From assembly GCA_002811645.1 (NCBI GenBank), contig PDIP01000122.1, positions 240,726 to 304,725 on the forward strand: DNA of 64,000 nucleotides, in the 5' to 3' direction. Position 1 is the first letter of the stretch; each line of letters opens with the position of its first letter. Made by a program: the position numbers and the translations under genes. Origin of the DNA: Corallochytrium limacisporum (Eukaryota > Opisthokonta). Shown one piece after another: positions 19,484-30,021 of the stretch. Below the pieces are notes generated by a model. It was given only the letters and a program-made list of their open reading frames with translations. It did no database searches and was not told where the DNA came from.

Positions 19484-19671
19484 TCTCGGTTGTTGGGACG
19501 GTGGAGGGCACTGAGACTCGCCGTGTAAGAGTGACCGAAACGGACCAATGTATCCAAAGTCTCACATTCGGCCTATTTGCTCAGGTCAGAATCAAATGTC
19601 GCTTTGGCTGCTCACAACTCCTTATAGAGCTTCTCTTGAAGGTACTACCGGTGCTGCTCAGGATAAACATG

Positions 19672-19680
19672 TATAAAAGG
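19672..19680 (+). promoter_or_regulatory. TATA box of SMC1
   Basis: TATAAAAGG, 116 bp upstream of the SMC1 ATG. Transcription starting about 30 bp downstream would give a short 5' UTR of roughly 90 bases that includes the two-codon uORF. Confidence 0.55.
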
Positions 19681-19757
19681 GCTGTTGCGCAAGGCTGTAT
19701 ACTTGGAACGTGAACCCAGAGATTGCAATAGGAACCGCCGGTCGGGTCCTGAGGATT

Positions 19758-19766
19758 ATGGTATAA
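19758..19766 (+). promoter_or_regulatory. Two-codon uORF (ATG GTA TAA) before SMC1
   Basis: A minimal upstream frame whose stop lies 29 bases before the SMC1 ATG. If it is within the transcript it could reduce or condition translation initiation. It depends on the inferred start site. Confidence 0.4.
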
Positions 19767-19795
19767 GGAAGTATCGCTGTTTGGGAAATACAGTC

Positions 19796-22700
19796 ATGGG
19801 TAAAATTAAGAGTCTTGAAGTCGAAGATTTCAAGTCGTACAGAGGACACCAGGTCATTGGGCCATTTGCCCCTTTCACTGCTGTGATTGGACCGAATGGT
19901 GCTGGCAAGTCTAATCTCATGGATGCCATCTCGTTCGTTTTGGGTGTTCAAGCAAAGGACTTACGTGGCTCAAAACTTAAACATTTAGTTGCAGGTGCTA
20001 CGAATGTGGGCGGTGGAAGTGCAAAAAAGGCTCAAGTCACTGTTGTGTACGAGGATGACACCGGTCGAGAAATCCGTTTCAGTCGTAGCGTCAGTGCGGC
20101 TACAGGAGCTTCTGACTACCGCATAGACGGCAAAATTGTTACAGCAAATGATTACATAGAGGCACTTAAGGCGCAGCATGTCCTAGTCAAGGCCAAGAAT
20201 TTCCTCGTTTTCCAAGGCGATGTTGAGTCTGTGGCCCAGAAGACTCCCCAGGAGCTGACCAAGCTCTTTGAACACATTAGCGGATCAGAGCAACTACGAG
20301 AGCCCTATCAAAAAGCAGCACAGCAAACACACGCACTTAGTGAAGAACTCAGTGATTTGTGGAAGCGCAAGCAGGGTATCAGTAGTGAATACCGTGAATT
20401 GAAGAGACAGAAGGACGAAGCTGACGAGTATAAGAAGATGGAAGATGAAGTGGCGTCTACTCGCATTGACGCCGACTTGTTCCGCCTGTTCTACATTGAG
20501 AAGGACATGGAAAGCAAAGCCGCGTCCATTGAAGGGGACAGAGTTAATTTAGAACAAGCTCACAATGATTGTGAAGAACTTGGTATCAAAATCACCCAGG
20601 GTAAGGCAGACCGTGCCAAGCGGCGTCGCGAAACCGCTAAGATTGGCAAGGAGGTAGAAAAAATCGAGGACAATCTGGGCAGAATTAAACAAGAAGCCAT
20701 TCAGCAGGCCGAAACTGTGCAACACACCCAAAAACGCATCCACACCACTAGTGGACACCTCAAGAAAGCCGAGAAGAACCACAAAGAGCATGCGGAGTCA
20801 ATTAAGCTGCTGGAAGCTGAACTGCAACAGCAACTCAAATTGCAATCTGACCTTGAGGAAGAGGAGAAGAAGAGGCAGCAGGAAGCTGCTGACCAGCGAG
20901 ACCCTGAACTGACACAGCAGTATCTGGAAGAGTACGTCCACCTCAAGGAACGGGCCAACAGGGTAACCTCGAGCGCTCAACAGGCCGTTCATCGACTTGG
21001 ACGGCAGGAGAGCTCACTGAATGATAAGATTCGTCGCTTGAAAATGCATCAAGATGATCTTCATCACAATATGAAGAATGTTGAGGAGGTTGTATCCGAA
21101 AAGCAGGCACAATTGAGTACCTTGAAAGAACAGCACTCTGAACTGAAAAAGCAACATACGGAGATGAGCGCAGAAAAGAATGAACTTGTGACTGCTGCCA
21201 ACGAGGCACAAACTGAAGCGACTCGAATCAGGAACGAGCTGGACGACATCAAGGCACAGCTCCGTGAAGCTCGCAGTAATATGAATGAAAGTGCCAAGCA
21301 GAAAAAGATTAACGAAGCCATCGTGCACCTCCAGAAGACCCATCGAGGTGTTTACGGCAAAGTAGTCAATTTGTGTAAGCCGCGTCATGAGCGGTACCAA
21401 TTGCCCCTTAGTGTCGTTATGGGACGCAATGCAGACGCCGTTGTAGTTGACACTGAGGAAACTGCTATCAAATGCCTGAAGTACATTAAGCAAGAGCGCA
21501 TTGGCATCGTTACCTTCTTGCCATTAGATGGACTCCGAGTTCGGGATCCGAACCCTAAGCTCCGCTCGCTGGGTGGTACTTCCAAACTTCTTCTCGATGT
21601 TCTTAACTATGAGAGCAAGTACGAACCTGCTTTCATTTATGCTTGTGGTGATACGGTCATCTGTGACCAGCTGGCAGAAGCTCGCAAGATCGCGTATGGA
21701 AAGGAACGCCACAAAGTGGTAACGTTGAATGGCACTTTGATTCTTAAGAATGGTTTCATTGCTGGCGGTAAGGGAGGTGAAGCAAGTCGCGACCGCTGGA
21801 CCGAGCAGAATGTGCAGGAACTTCGCAAGAGGAGTGACGACCTTCAACAGCAGCTTGCCGTCGTTGAGCGGAATCGTCGCAATGGAGACGAAATTGCTCG
21901 CCTTGCTGGTGAGATCGGACAGATTCAGGGCCGCCTGGATGGACTAGAGCGAGAAATCAACAATCTGGAATCCACTGTGGCAGGCCGTGCCAAGGAACTG
22001 GAGCTGAACAAGAAGCAAGTGAAACGATTCGAGCACGAACAGAAGGAACTGACCACCGAGGTCACCCGGGTTTCTAAGGAACTTGGTAAGAAGAAACAGG
22101 AACTTAATAATGCTGAGGACACGGTATTTTCAGACTTCTGCAAAAAAGTTGGAGTGGAAAACATTCGCGCTTATGAGGCTAGCGACGTACAAGAAGCGCA
22201 GAAGCGCCAGCAACGTCGCCTGCAGAACACCGAGGCCATTTCTAAGCTTCAGAGCCAAATCGAGAACGACCGCGCCCGAAACACAGAAGCTGACATTAAG
22301 AAGTTCCGAAAGCACCTCGAAAAACTCAACAATGCTCTAAAGAAGGAAACCACCAAACTGGAGGTTCTCCGAAAGGACACCACCTCTCTTGAGCGCAAGT
22401 TGGAAGAAGTCGAGGATCATCGTCGTGCAGCTGCCAAGCGTGAAGGAGAACTGGATGATGAGCTGCACAAGGTCCACAACGAGCTCAAGAAGAAGCGAAG
22501 CGAAGAGAGGACGGTCAGGGATCGCATGACTGCTCTCTTCACTATTATGGAGCAGCTTATGGAGCAGAGACATAGTCTTCTTCGAACCTGCGCTGACAAT
22601 GGCATCCAGTTGCCCATGTTAGAGGGAAGCTTTGAGTATGTGGCCATGGCTAGTGAGTACCGACGTGCATCAGAAGACAGCGCTGAGAACCCACACGACA

Positions 22701-23557
22701 CTCGCCGTCATTCTGCCGAACATGATCCTCACATGATCGCGCACGTGTCCAAGCTGCCGTACCAGTCTGAATTGGCAATCAAGCTCGACTTCACACGCCT
22801 TGAAGACAAGCTGAAGGAGCTTGAGACTGTTGAAGAATTGCAGGAGGTGCAGAAGCAGTATGAGGATCGCATCTCTAGCCTCACCACCAAGTTGTCCCAA
22901 CTGATGCCGAACATGAGGGCAGGAGAGCGTCTAGAGGAAGCTCGTGAGCGTCTCGATGCCGCCGAACAAGAGCACCAGCGAGCGCGGGTTGCTCACACAG
23001 AGGCTCAGCAAGAGTTTGAACGAATCAAATTGGAGCGCAAAGAGCTGTTCATGTCTGCCTTCAACCATGTTCGTGAGCGTATCGATGGTATTTACAAGGA
23101 GATGACCCGTACCCAGCGTCACAATCTTGGGGGTCAGGCCTACCTTACTTTGGAAAATGTGGAAGACCCTTACGATTACGGCATTAAGTACAATGCAATG
23201 CCTCCCATGAAACGTTTTCGTGATATGGACCAGCTCAGTGGTGGTGAGAAGACAGTGGCGGCATTGGCGCTGCTGTTTGCCATCCACTCCTTCCAGCCGT
23301 CTCCCTTCTTTGTCCTGGATGAGGTTGACGCCGCGCTGGATAATGTGAATGTTGTTAAGATTGCCGAGTACATTAAGAGCCGCAGTGATGACTTCCAGTC
23401 GATAGTGATCAGTCTCAAGGACAACTTCTACTACAATGCTGACATGATTGTTGGTATATACAAGGACCAAGCGGAGCAATGCTCGCACACTGTGAGCATG
23501 GATCTAAGACGTTACGATCGAGCACCTGTTCTGCCGCGTGAGATGCCACAGCACTAG
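19796..23557 (+). CDS. SMC1: Cohesin subunit SMC1
   Basis: 1253 residues from the ATG at 19796; the open frame continues 37 codons upstream only to a TTG, and the family N-terminus (MGKIKSLEVEDFKSYRG, compare MGFLKLIEIENFKSYKG) starts exactly here. Walker A GPNGAGKS is at 32-39, followed by two long coiled coils around a hinge (about 480-640; KPRHERYQLPLSVVMGRNADAVVV). The C-terminal head has the signature LSGGEKTVAALALLFAIHSF and Walker B FFVLDEVDAALDNVNV. SMC1 pairs with SMC3 and kleisin to form the cohesin ring for sister-chromatid cohesion, loop extrusion and DNA repair in the nucleus. Upstream E2F-type sites fit cell-cycle-regulated expression. Length is normal (human SMC1A 1233). The coding sequence ends 63 bp from the convergent coiled-coil gene. 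Confidence 0.97.
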   Translation: MGKIKSLEVEDFKSYRGHQVIGPFAPFTAVIGPNGAGKSNLMDAISFVLGVQAKDLRGSKLKHLVAGATNVGGGSAKKAQVTVVYEDDTGREIRFSRSVSAATGASDYRIDGKIVTANDYIEALKAQHVLVKAKNFLVFQGDVESVAQKTPQELTKLFEHISGSEQLREPYQKAAQQTHALSEELSDLWKRKQGISSEYRELKRQKDEADEYKKMEDEVASTRIDADLFRLFYIEKDMESKAASIEGDRVNLEQAHNDCEELGIKITQGKADRAKRRRETAKIGKEVEKIEDNLGRIKQEAIQQAETVQHTQKRIHTTSGHLKKAEKNHKEHAESIKLLEAELQQQLKLQSDLEEEEKKRQQEAADQRDPELTQQYLEEYVHLKERANRVTSSAQQAVHRLGRQESSLNDKIRRLKMHQDDLHHNMKNVEEVVSEKQAQLSTLKEQHSELKKQHTEMSAEKNELVTAANEAQTEATRIRNELDDIKAQLREARSNMNESAKQKKINEAIVHLQKTHRGVYGKVVNLCKPRHERYQLPLSVVMGRNADAVVVDTEETAIKCLKYIKQERIGIVTFLPLDGLRVRDPNPKLRSLGGTSKLLLDVLNYESKYEPAFIYACGDTVICDQLAEARKIAYGKERHKVVTLNGTLILKNGFIAGGKGGEASRDRWTEQNVQELRKRSDDLQQQLAVVERNRRNGDEIARLAGEIGQIQGRLDGLEREINNLESTVAGRAKELELNKKQVKRFEHEQKELTTEVTRVSKELGKKKQELNNAEDTVFSDFCKKVGVENIRAYEASDVQEAQKRQQRRLQNTEAISKLQSQIENDRARNTEADIKKFRKHLEKLNNALKKETTKLEVLRKDTTSLERKLEEVEDHRRAAAKREGELDDELHKVHNELKKKRSEERTVRDRMTALFTIMEQLMEQRHSLLRTCADNGIQLPMLEGSFEYVAMASEYRRASEDSAENPHDTRRHSAEHDPHMIAHVSKLPYQSELAIKLDFTRLEDKLKELETVEELQEVQKQYEDRISSLTTKLSQLMPNMRAGERLEEARERLDAAEQEHQRARVAHTEAQQEFERIKLERKELFMSAFNHVRERIDGIYKEMTRTQRHNLGGQAYLTLENVEDPYDYGIKYNAMPPMKRFRDMDQLSGGEKTVAALALLFAIHSFQPSPFFVLDEVDAALDNVNVVKIAEYIKSRSDDFQSIVISLKDNFYYNADMIVGIYKDQAEQCSHTVSMDLRRYDRAPVLPREMPQH

Positions 23558-23620
23558 AGAGACCAAACAATTTATGAATACAAAAACACAGCACATTTAG
23601 ACCGACCCATCAGAGCTAAC

Positions 23621-24445
23621 CTAGTACTTGTTTATGACATATAGAGTCTGCCACCGTCTTTTATCTTCTTCAAACTTCTTCATTTGTGTTTTCATCATGT
23701 CCGTCATGTCCCGCAAGGTGTTATAATCACTCAAGAAACGGTCGTTCAGACAGTCTTTGTCCCACTTCCTCTCCCTATCGGTCGCCTCCAGCTTGACCTT
23801 TAATTGACGTTGTTCTGCCCTGGATCTTTTCAAAGCTTCAGCAAGCTCATCGTTCGCTGCACCTAGTTTCTCGTGGGACTCAGACAGCCGAAGTTTCTCC
23901 ACTATGGTCCTCTGACGCTGATATTCCAGCTGGACCTGCAGATCCCTTGCTTTGGCCGCTTCAACATTCTTTAGAGCCTTTCTCAATTGTTCATTCTCCC
24001 CATGAATCCGTTTCTGAGATTCCAAGAGTTCAGCATGCAGGGAGGTAATCTTCTGCTGCGCCGCCTCTAGGTTTCTCTGCAATTCACTAGACTTTCTGTT
24101 ACTTTCAAAGAGTTCTTTCTTCAGTTCTGAGAGCTGATTTTCGAGGCCAGTGATTGTGGCACTGAGTTGTGAATTCTGCAAAGCCAACTGAGAATTTTGC
24201 TGCTTAAGACTCAACTCTTCCGTTGAAGATCCCTGGGCCTGACTCGAGGTCTTCCTTCCCCTTGGTTTTGGAGTCTTGAATTGTATGCTATTGTCTTCAA
24301 ATCTGACCAGTTTCGTTGTGACCTTTTCTTGGATTGAACTCAAGGGTTTTCGGTGTTCTGCAATAGCGAACGTTTTGATCTGTTGTTGCGGTGATCTCTT
24401 TCGCATGGATCGCGTCTTCCTCACTACTTGCATGGCGCCTGGCAT
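23621..24445 (-). CDS. Coiled-coil protein of unknown family
   Basis: 274 residues from the ATG at 24445; the longer frame begins at a TTG at 24502. The N-terminal 70 residues are basic and carry a short conserved-looking block, HRKPLSSIQEKV ... VRFEDNSIQFKTPKPRGRK. Residues about 75-225 and 240-270 form continuous coiled coil with heptad Leu/Ile and many Gln/Glu/Lys, including a local duplication (QNSQLALQNSQL). No membrane segment or catalytic motif is visible. The basic N-terminus with TP and SP sites followed by a long coil is compatible with a cytoskeletal, kinetochore or chromosome-associated protein, but no family can be named. It is convergent with SMC1, spacer 63 bp, so the transcripts probably overlap. 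Confidence 0.7.
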   Translation of the reverse strand: MPGAMQVVRKTRSMRKRSPQQQIKTFAIAEHRKPLSSIQEKVTTKLVRFEDNSIQFKTPKPRGRKTSSQAQGSSTEELSLKQQNSQLALQNSQLSATITGLENQLSELKKELFESNRKSSELQRNLEAAQQKITSLHAELLESQKRIHGENEQLRKALKNVEAAKARDLQVQLEYQRQRTIVEKLRLSESHEKLGAANDELAEALKRSRAEQRQLKVKLEATDRERKWDKDCLNDRFLSDYNTLRDMTDMMKTQMKKFEEDKRRWQTLYVINKY

Positions 24446-27094
24446 TGTAGCTTTGCTATATTGCACGGCCCTGCGCAATAAATTACGTGCACACACTTTC
24501 AATATTAAGATCGCTTGCAGTTCTGTGTAATGATTCGGTCAAATACGTAATCATCCAATGGACGAGACCCACTCTAACTTCGACATGAGACTCACCGTTG
24601 TTTCTCACCTCCCCCTACTCAACTGGTTCAGACGGTTCCCCCCCACTTCCCAAACCCTCTCCCCAACCCACCCAGAGTGCGCAGAAGGCCTGTGGCTCGT
24701 GGGGCCCGTGCGCAGTCGCGGTACATAGCCCGGTCCCCAGTCCCTTCGTGTCCCATACCAGACTTTGTGCCAACTGGCGTGAGGTTGCAGTCCTTTTTTT
24801 AACATAGTAGTGCCGGCGGGTCCGCTTCATGGGCCATGGCACTGTACAAGGAAAGGTATGAACTTGATTCGTCACATGCCGTAGATGCCGGGCCCAAACA
24901 TATGTGTAAGCCTAAAGACGGAGGCACTGTCGAACTTACGACAGACTTGTTTGGGCAGTCAAAGCTTGATGGCTTTGCTACCAATGAGGACAACTCCTCT
25001 ATAAGGGTAGCATCACGCACACCTAAATGTACGCAATAATAGATGTCACGGATACCAATTCGAACTAAAGAGATGAAACGAAATGAAAACAGAGCAACGA
25101 GTCTCCATATCGTCACTCCATATTGAAGTGTTGATTCGATGACAATGGGCTCTTGGGGTAAGCAGTTCACGCTTTAATCGTCTGACTATCAGCAGTGAAC
25201 GTAGCGTCAACACAGCGTCAACACCAAATTGAGTAGTATGTGTTCCAGTATTTTCACGAAGCACCGTCCGCTTCAATGGGTTCGGGAGAACTGGGCCGCC
25301 ACGAATTGTCTTGGGCACCATAGCAGAATCCGTGGTGACTTCGAGTGTGCCTTTGGTCTGGAACTACGTCGGGTACTCATCGTTGTGATTCACTTCTGCT
25401 TTGGAATTGGCCCTTGGCACATACGTCACCACATACAAATGAAGGAACACCCTGAGCAACACCTGTTAGTGCCATACTCAGAGAGGACTAGTGCAGCCCT
25501 TCCTATACATCAGCATTGTACAAAGTCCATCGGCCAACACTGCACAACTTACGAACGATTGCAACGTGCAATGACTTTTTTTTTTTAGTTCAAATGACAA
25601 TGCAGGGTGCCGCCGTTCGGTTTGGCTGTTCATTATATGTGCAGGCGCAGGTTTTGATCGTGCCAACTCTTCAATTTCTTCACTTTGGAGTCTCCGGGGC
25701 TGCAGAATCTTCTAGAGGTCCTCCTCCCGCCCGGGGGAATCCAAGGCACCTCATTTTGCTCAGTCCCAAGGCTCCCAGCCAAAACGGGAGCATCACCTGC
25801 ACACCAACAACCTTTAGCATCTGTTAGTCTCCATTGAGGACGGCTCCGATTGGCTTGACATCGCCATCGTGTGTCGCCTGCTGGCCTAGAAATTCTAAGC
25901 CCCAAGTGCCCACAATGCGATAACGAGGAGGAGGAGGAAGTGGAAGCCCACGCAATGCCTTCCCTGGAATTTCGACACTTCATTCCGATTCGTACAATCT
26001 TAGTACTAAACGTATATCAAATTCGGCATAATCGTGCTACTTATATGAGAAGAATACGATGAATTTAAAGATTCAGTATAGTCGAAGGGGCAGGTGGGTT
26101 TACCTTTGTAGGAAAACTTTGCGCAGAGCAATTCCTGCCCATTCGGGGTTCGTGCAGCCATGGCCTCAGGCCAAGGCAGCCAGGGTGCGGCAATACGCGT
26201 CTCTGTGTGTGTGTTTGTGCGCTCAGCAGTGACAAGACAAAAGGCAGAGAGAGCGAGCAGGCGGGGCGCCCCGGGGGCTCCCACTCAACCGGACCGGGGA
26301 CCCGTACGGTACAGTGGCCCAGTACTATAATAATGGAATGTACAGCCGCAAGAAACGGACAAAAAAAAAAGATGAAAAAGGAAGAAAAAAAAAGCAAAAG
26401 AGAACCGACTCTCCCCCCCAAAAAGTTCAGCCCTCGCGCGCCCCTCTCGCCTCCCTCCCCTCCTCTCCCCGCTCACGATTTCATCCTGAAAGGTTTGCGC
26501 AGAAAAATGTGGGCGAGTCAGCCATATTCCCCTCCGTGATCGAGGACGGTGGAGAATGCGACAGTGTTGTACACCAGGTAGAAAGGGGCGATAGAGGATT
26601 TTCTCCTGTTTCTATTTTCCTATTCAATGTACGGTGCCTGGTGCCGAAAGGAAAAGGATTCAGCGAGTGAGACGTCAGCGGGGCCCCGCCCGTATTGCTT
26701 CACCTGTTTGTTTGCTTAGGCGGGATACAAATAGAACGAAGGCATCGCCAGCATGCGAAAATGCACCAGGGTTGGAGAAGGATAGCTCCTCTTACTGCGA
26801 TGCTTGCGAGGCTCATCGTTACCTGTGTCTTTTGCATGGAACGCTCACTCTGCTTTTGTCTGGTTTTGTCACTAATATGGACGCTTCGGTCCCATTTGTC
26901 TGCAATGGTTTGCGCAACGAAACATCAGAGTAGTCCGCAGCAATCGCCGATCTCACGAAGCAGCATTGATAGGAGTTACCAGTCCGGGTACGCAATCAAG
27001 CTATTGGATCCCATACATTTCAGTACTTCAAAATTCATAATCAAACCAGTCGCGTGAAAAGAGGAGTCCGCTGACAAAGCCGTTATGGGTCTGC

Positions 27095-27137
27095 TCTCTC
27101 TCTCTCCCCTCCCCCCGCCCCCCGGCGGGCGCGCGTC
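27095..27137. repeat. CT microsatellite joined to C-run/G-run palindrome
   Basis: CTCTCTCTCTC leads into CCCCTCCCCCC and CCCCCCGGCGGGCGCGCG. It is one of several pyrimidine repeats directly abutting a GC palindrome in this window. Confidence 0.6.
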
Positions 27138-30009
27138 CGTGTGCGTTTGGTGGTGAACTAGGTATGCTTTGAAACCTCTCTATTAATATCACAACACTTA
27201 CGTACTTAGCCGAGAATTCATGGAGACGCGAACGAATTTGATCTCGCTCTTACTATTGTTGGCAAGAGCATTGAAGCACAGTTCATATGAAAGACATGCT
27301 CTGCTTGTTCTGTGGAGAAGGACCAGAACATGCCGTCCTACTGTCGAGGTTAGTCCACGTTCCGGCTTCCGCTGGTACTGTAGCAATGGAATTGGTTCAA
27401 CACAGTCTTCGAGGTCTTCTCGGAGATAATGATACTGGTCCAATATTGCGCAATGCATGCGGTTGTCCGATACAGAGCGAATTCTGGTTATTTGAGTATG
27501 GTAGCGCTCTTCAGTCATGGCGGACATGAAACATACAAAGCAGACGCACCGGCGTGAGGTACGCATGTACATGGTACGAAGTAAACGCTCCTGGTTGCCA
27601 TCGCGGATATGCCCCAGACGACAGAACACCCCTGAGGGCACTTCTGCAATGTTAATTGAAGAAAGATGTTTCTTAAGTGTTTGGACGCCCAAAGACGAGA
27701 AGCGGCAAAAGTGCGCAGAATCTGTCGGTTCGGAGGAGCGAGTGATCGACAGTGACCCCCAGATTCTGTCGTCACCGCGTTTTCTCACCGTTCTCACTCT
27801 GGCCCAAGGCCATTGCATCAAACAATCCAACTGCGTTCCACAAACACTTTCTGCGCATTCAAAGGGGGGGAGGGGGGGTTATTTACAAATGAAAGGTGTG
27901 TTCTTTAATGACTGGTCAAATTAGATATTTGTTCCATTGTTCTTTGCTCCCATGAATTTTCGTTTATCTGCAAGGTGTGATTTTGTCACACAAGCCAGCC
28001 ACCAATCATCGGATCTCTAATTGACCATATCACTTGGTACTTCCAAACTTCAGTGTCTGTGAGAAAGAGAAAGCTAACAGGAATAGTGGGGGTAACAAGG
28101 TTCTCATGGGTGTTTGTGTGCGCTCTAAGGAGACGCGTGCGCAGCGCTGCCCGCAAAAGACGAGATATAGTTCTATACTATACTCGAATGAAACTGATGG
28201 CATTGGGCGGGTGATCAAGATTCCGCGGCATCCATCATTCTGCTGTTGGAGGGAGCACACGATATCCGCCCCCGCATACAGAGAATAAGGGGGGAGCTCC
28301 TCAACGTCACTGAAATCTTTGGATGGGCTCAAAATAGTAACAGCGAGTTTCTGATCGGGAAAGTACACATTTGCGCAACTAAGGTGTTTATCGCAACGCA
28401 CGGCGTGACTTCTGGAACCAGTGTCCCGGCCATCCATTGCTTGTTGTTGTTTTGAAATGCGATTTGGCACCCTCTTTTAGGGCAGTGAAAACAATCACTT
28501 GCGACAACTGATAGTGTTCAAAGGTAGTTGTGGAATGGCTCGTCTTTGGGTTCATGGGTTCCTGTTCGTAGCGAGTTCGTTTCTGATGGTGGGTAGGTGG
28601 GCGTGTGGACTCCAGTGCGACCTTTCGTACCGCTCAAGACAGCATCCTCAAGATATCATCAAAGGACAAATGTACGGCGTCAGCGGGGATAGGAAAGAGC
28701 AGGAACATGACGGAAAGGCGGGACTTGTTTCCTCCTACTCCGCGTAACAGAACCATGCCTTCAGAGATATGCGTAATAAAGCATTCAAAAACTTTCCTTA
28801 AACATCTCCAAACGTTCTTGATTACAAAGATTAGATCGATCAACCGTCCCCGAAAGTACTTGGAACGTGCCTACTGCCACCATGGTTTCGGCGAAATGGC
28901 TACCACAGACTTTTAACGTACTGGAACACGCCGAAGAAACCCCTCGAGTGTACTCGCAAATCACAAACAGAGGTCCAAAGCTGAGAATGTACACGCGGCC
29001 TGATATTAAACAACCCACATCCTGCTTTTCCCTGTTCCGACAACAAGCGCCCGCCCCTCCCCTTGCGGCTTTTCCATTTCATACCCCCTTGCCAGCGTAT
29101 TATAATTCTCCTACGCATAACCACTGCGCTTTGTCTGCCCCACATAATTTCTGCGCCACCTCTCGACAAGTGTCTGCGTGCTGGACCCAGTCCTCCGTGT
29201 TTTGCGTCCGTGAGGAATTGAAAACGCTTTAAGCCGGCAGCCTATCAATGTGTGCCATCAACAAGTGCACATCATGTTGTAGATCTATTGTGGCTGCTGT
29301 CGATGCAAGTCACAAGGTTTGCGATGTTGGGAAAAGTTAAGTCACCATGGGCATTCCTGTTACGGCGTGTTCTTTGCTCGGGGCCAGGAGTGGCTTTTCC
29401 CAGCTGTGTTTGCCACTGCCCTATTGCCGTTCGTCCAGTGCAGGAGGCCATGAGGACGATACAGATGCTCAAGAGCATAACCGCCAAGACAATAGACCAA
29501 GGTTTTAAAGGAAAAAGCACAGAGTGTGTTCTAGCACATTGGCGCGGCCGCTGGCGTCCCCGCCACCCGCTCGGCTGCAGACTTGCGCCTTGCTTCCTCA
29601 ATACTTTGGAGCAATTCAAAGGAAAGAATATGAACCAAATGAGCCGGAATGCGGCCATGAAAGCCTCTGAACGGTGACGATTTTTGTTAGATTGACTTAC
29701 GAAGAGAGATACCAAGATGATGCTTAATCTCACAAGCTTCATCAACAATCACATTTACTTTGGCTTCTAAACGAGTCGGCCCTGTAGTGCGTAAAAAGGT
29801 GGACTCGTTTGGGTTCTGAAACAGAACGGCTCTTCCAGGGCTGCCGGCCACCGCACCCCGCCCATGCGATCCTTGGCGCAATTCCTGTCGCATTGAATCG
29901 CCAGCCGAGGGAAAAAAAATTGGGAAGACAAAGGGGGCGCCAGCTGAAGAAAAGAGAAAAACCGTAAAGCAAGAAAACCAACCTGCGAAACTTTGGCCCC
30001 CCGGCCCCC

Positions 30010-30021
30010 GGGGGGGGGGGG
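30010..30021 (+). repeat. Poly-G tract (12 G) with C-run upstream
   Basis: Preceded by CCCCCCGGCCCCC, so the segment 29997-30021 can form a hairpin or a G-quadruplex. Confidence 0.85.

Larger units (their letters stand above)
17516..19795. other. Divergent intergenic region, PHD-protein / SMC1
   Basis: 2.3 kb. The SMC1-proximal half carries three E2F-type sites, a TATA box and a two-codon uORF, listed separately. Frames of up to 179 codons are present, but the longer minus ones lack a credible ATG start or any domain. No gene called. Confidence 0.55.

Noticed and set aside
27198-27830. 210-codon minus-strand frame in the 7-kb region
   Set aside because: No recognisable motif, and its composition resembles random translation. 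It stays possible only if transcripts support it.
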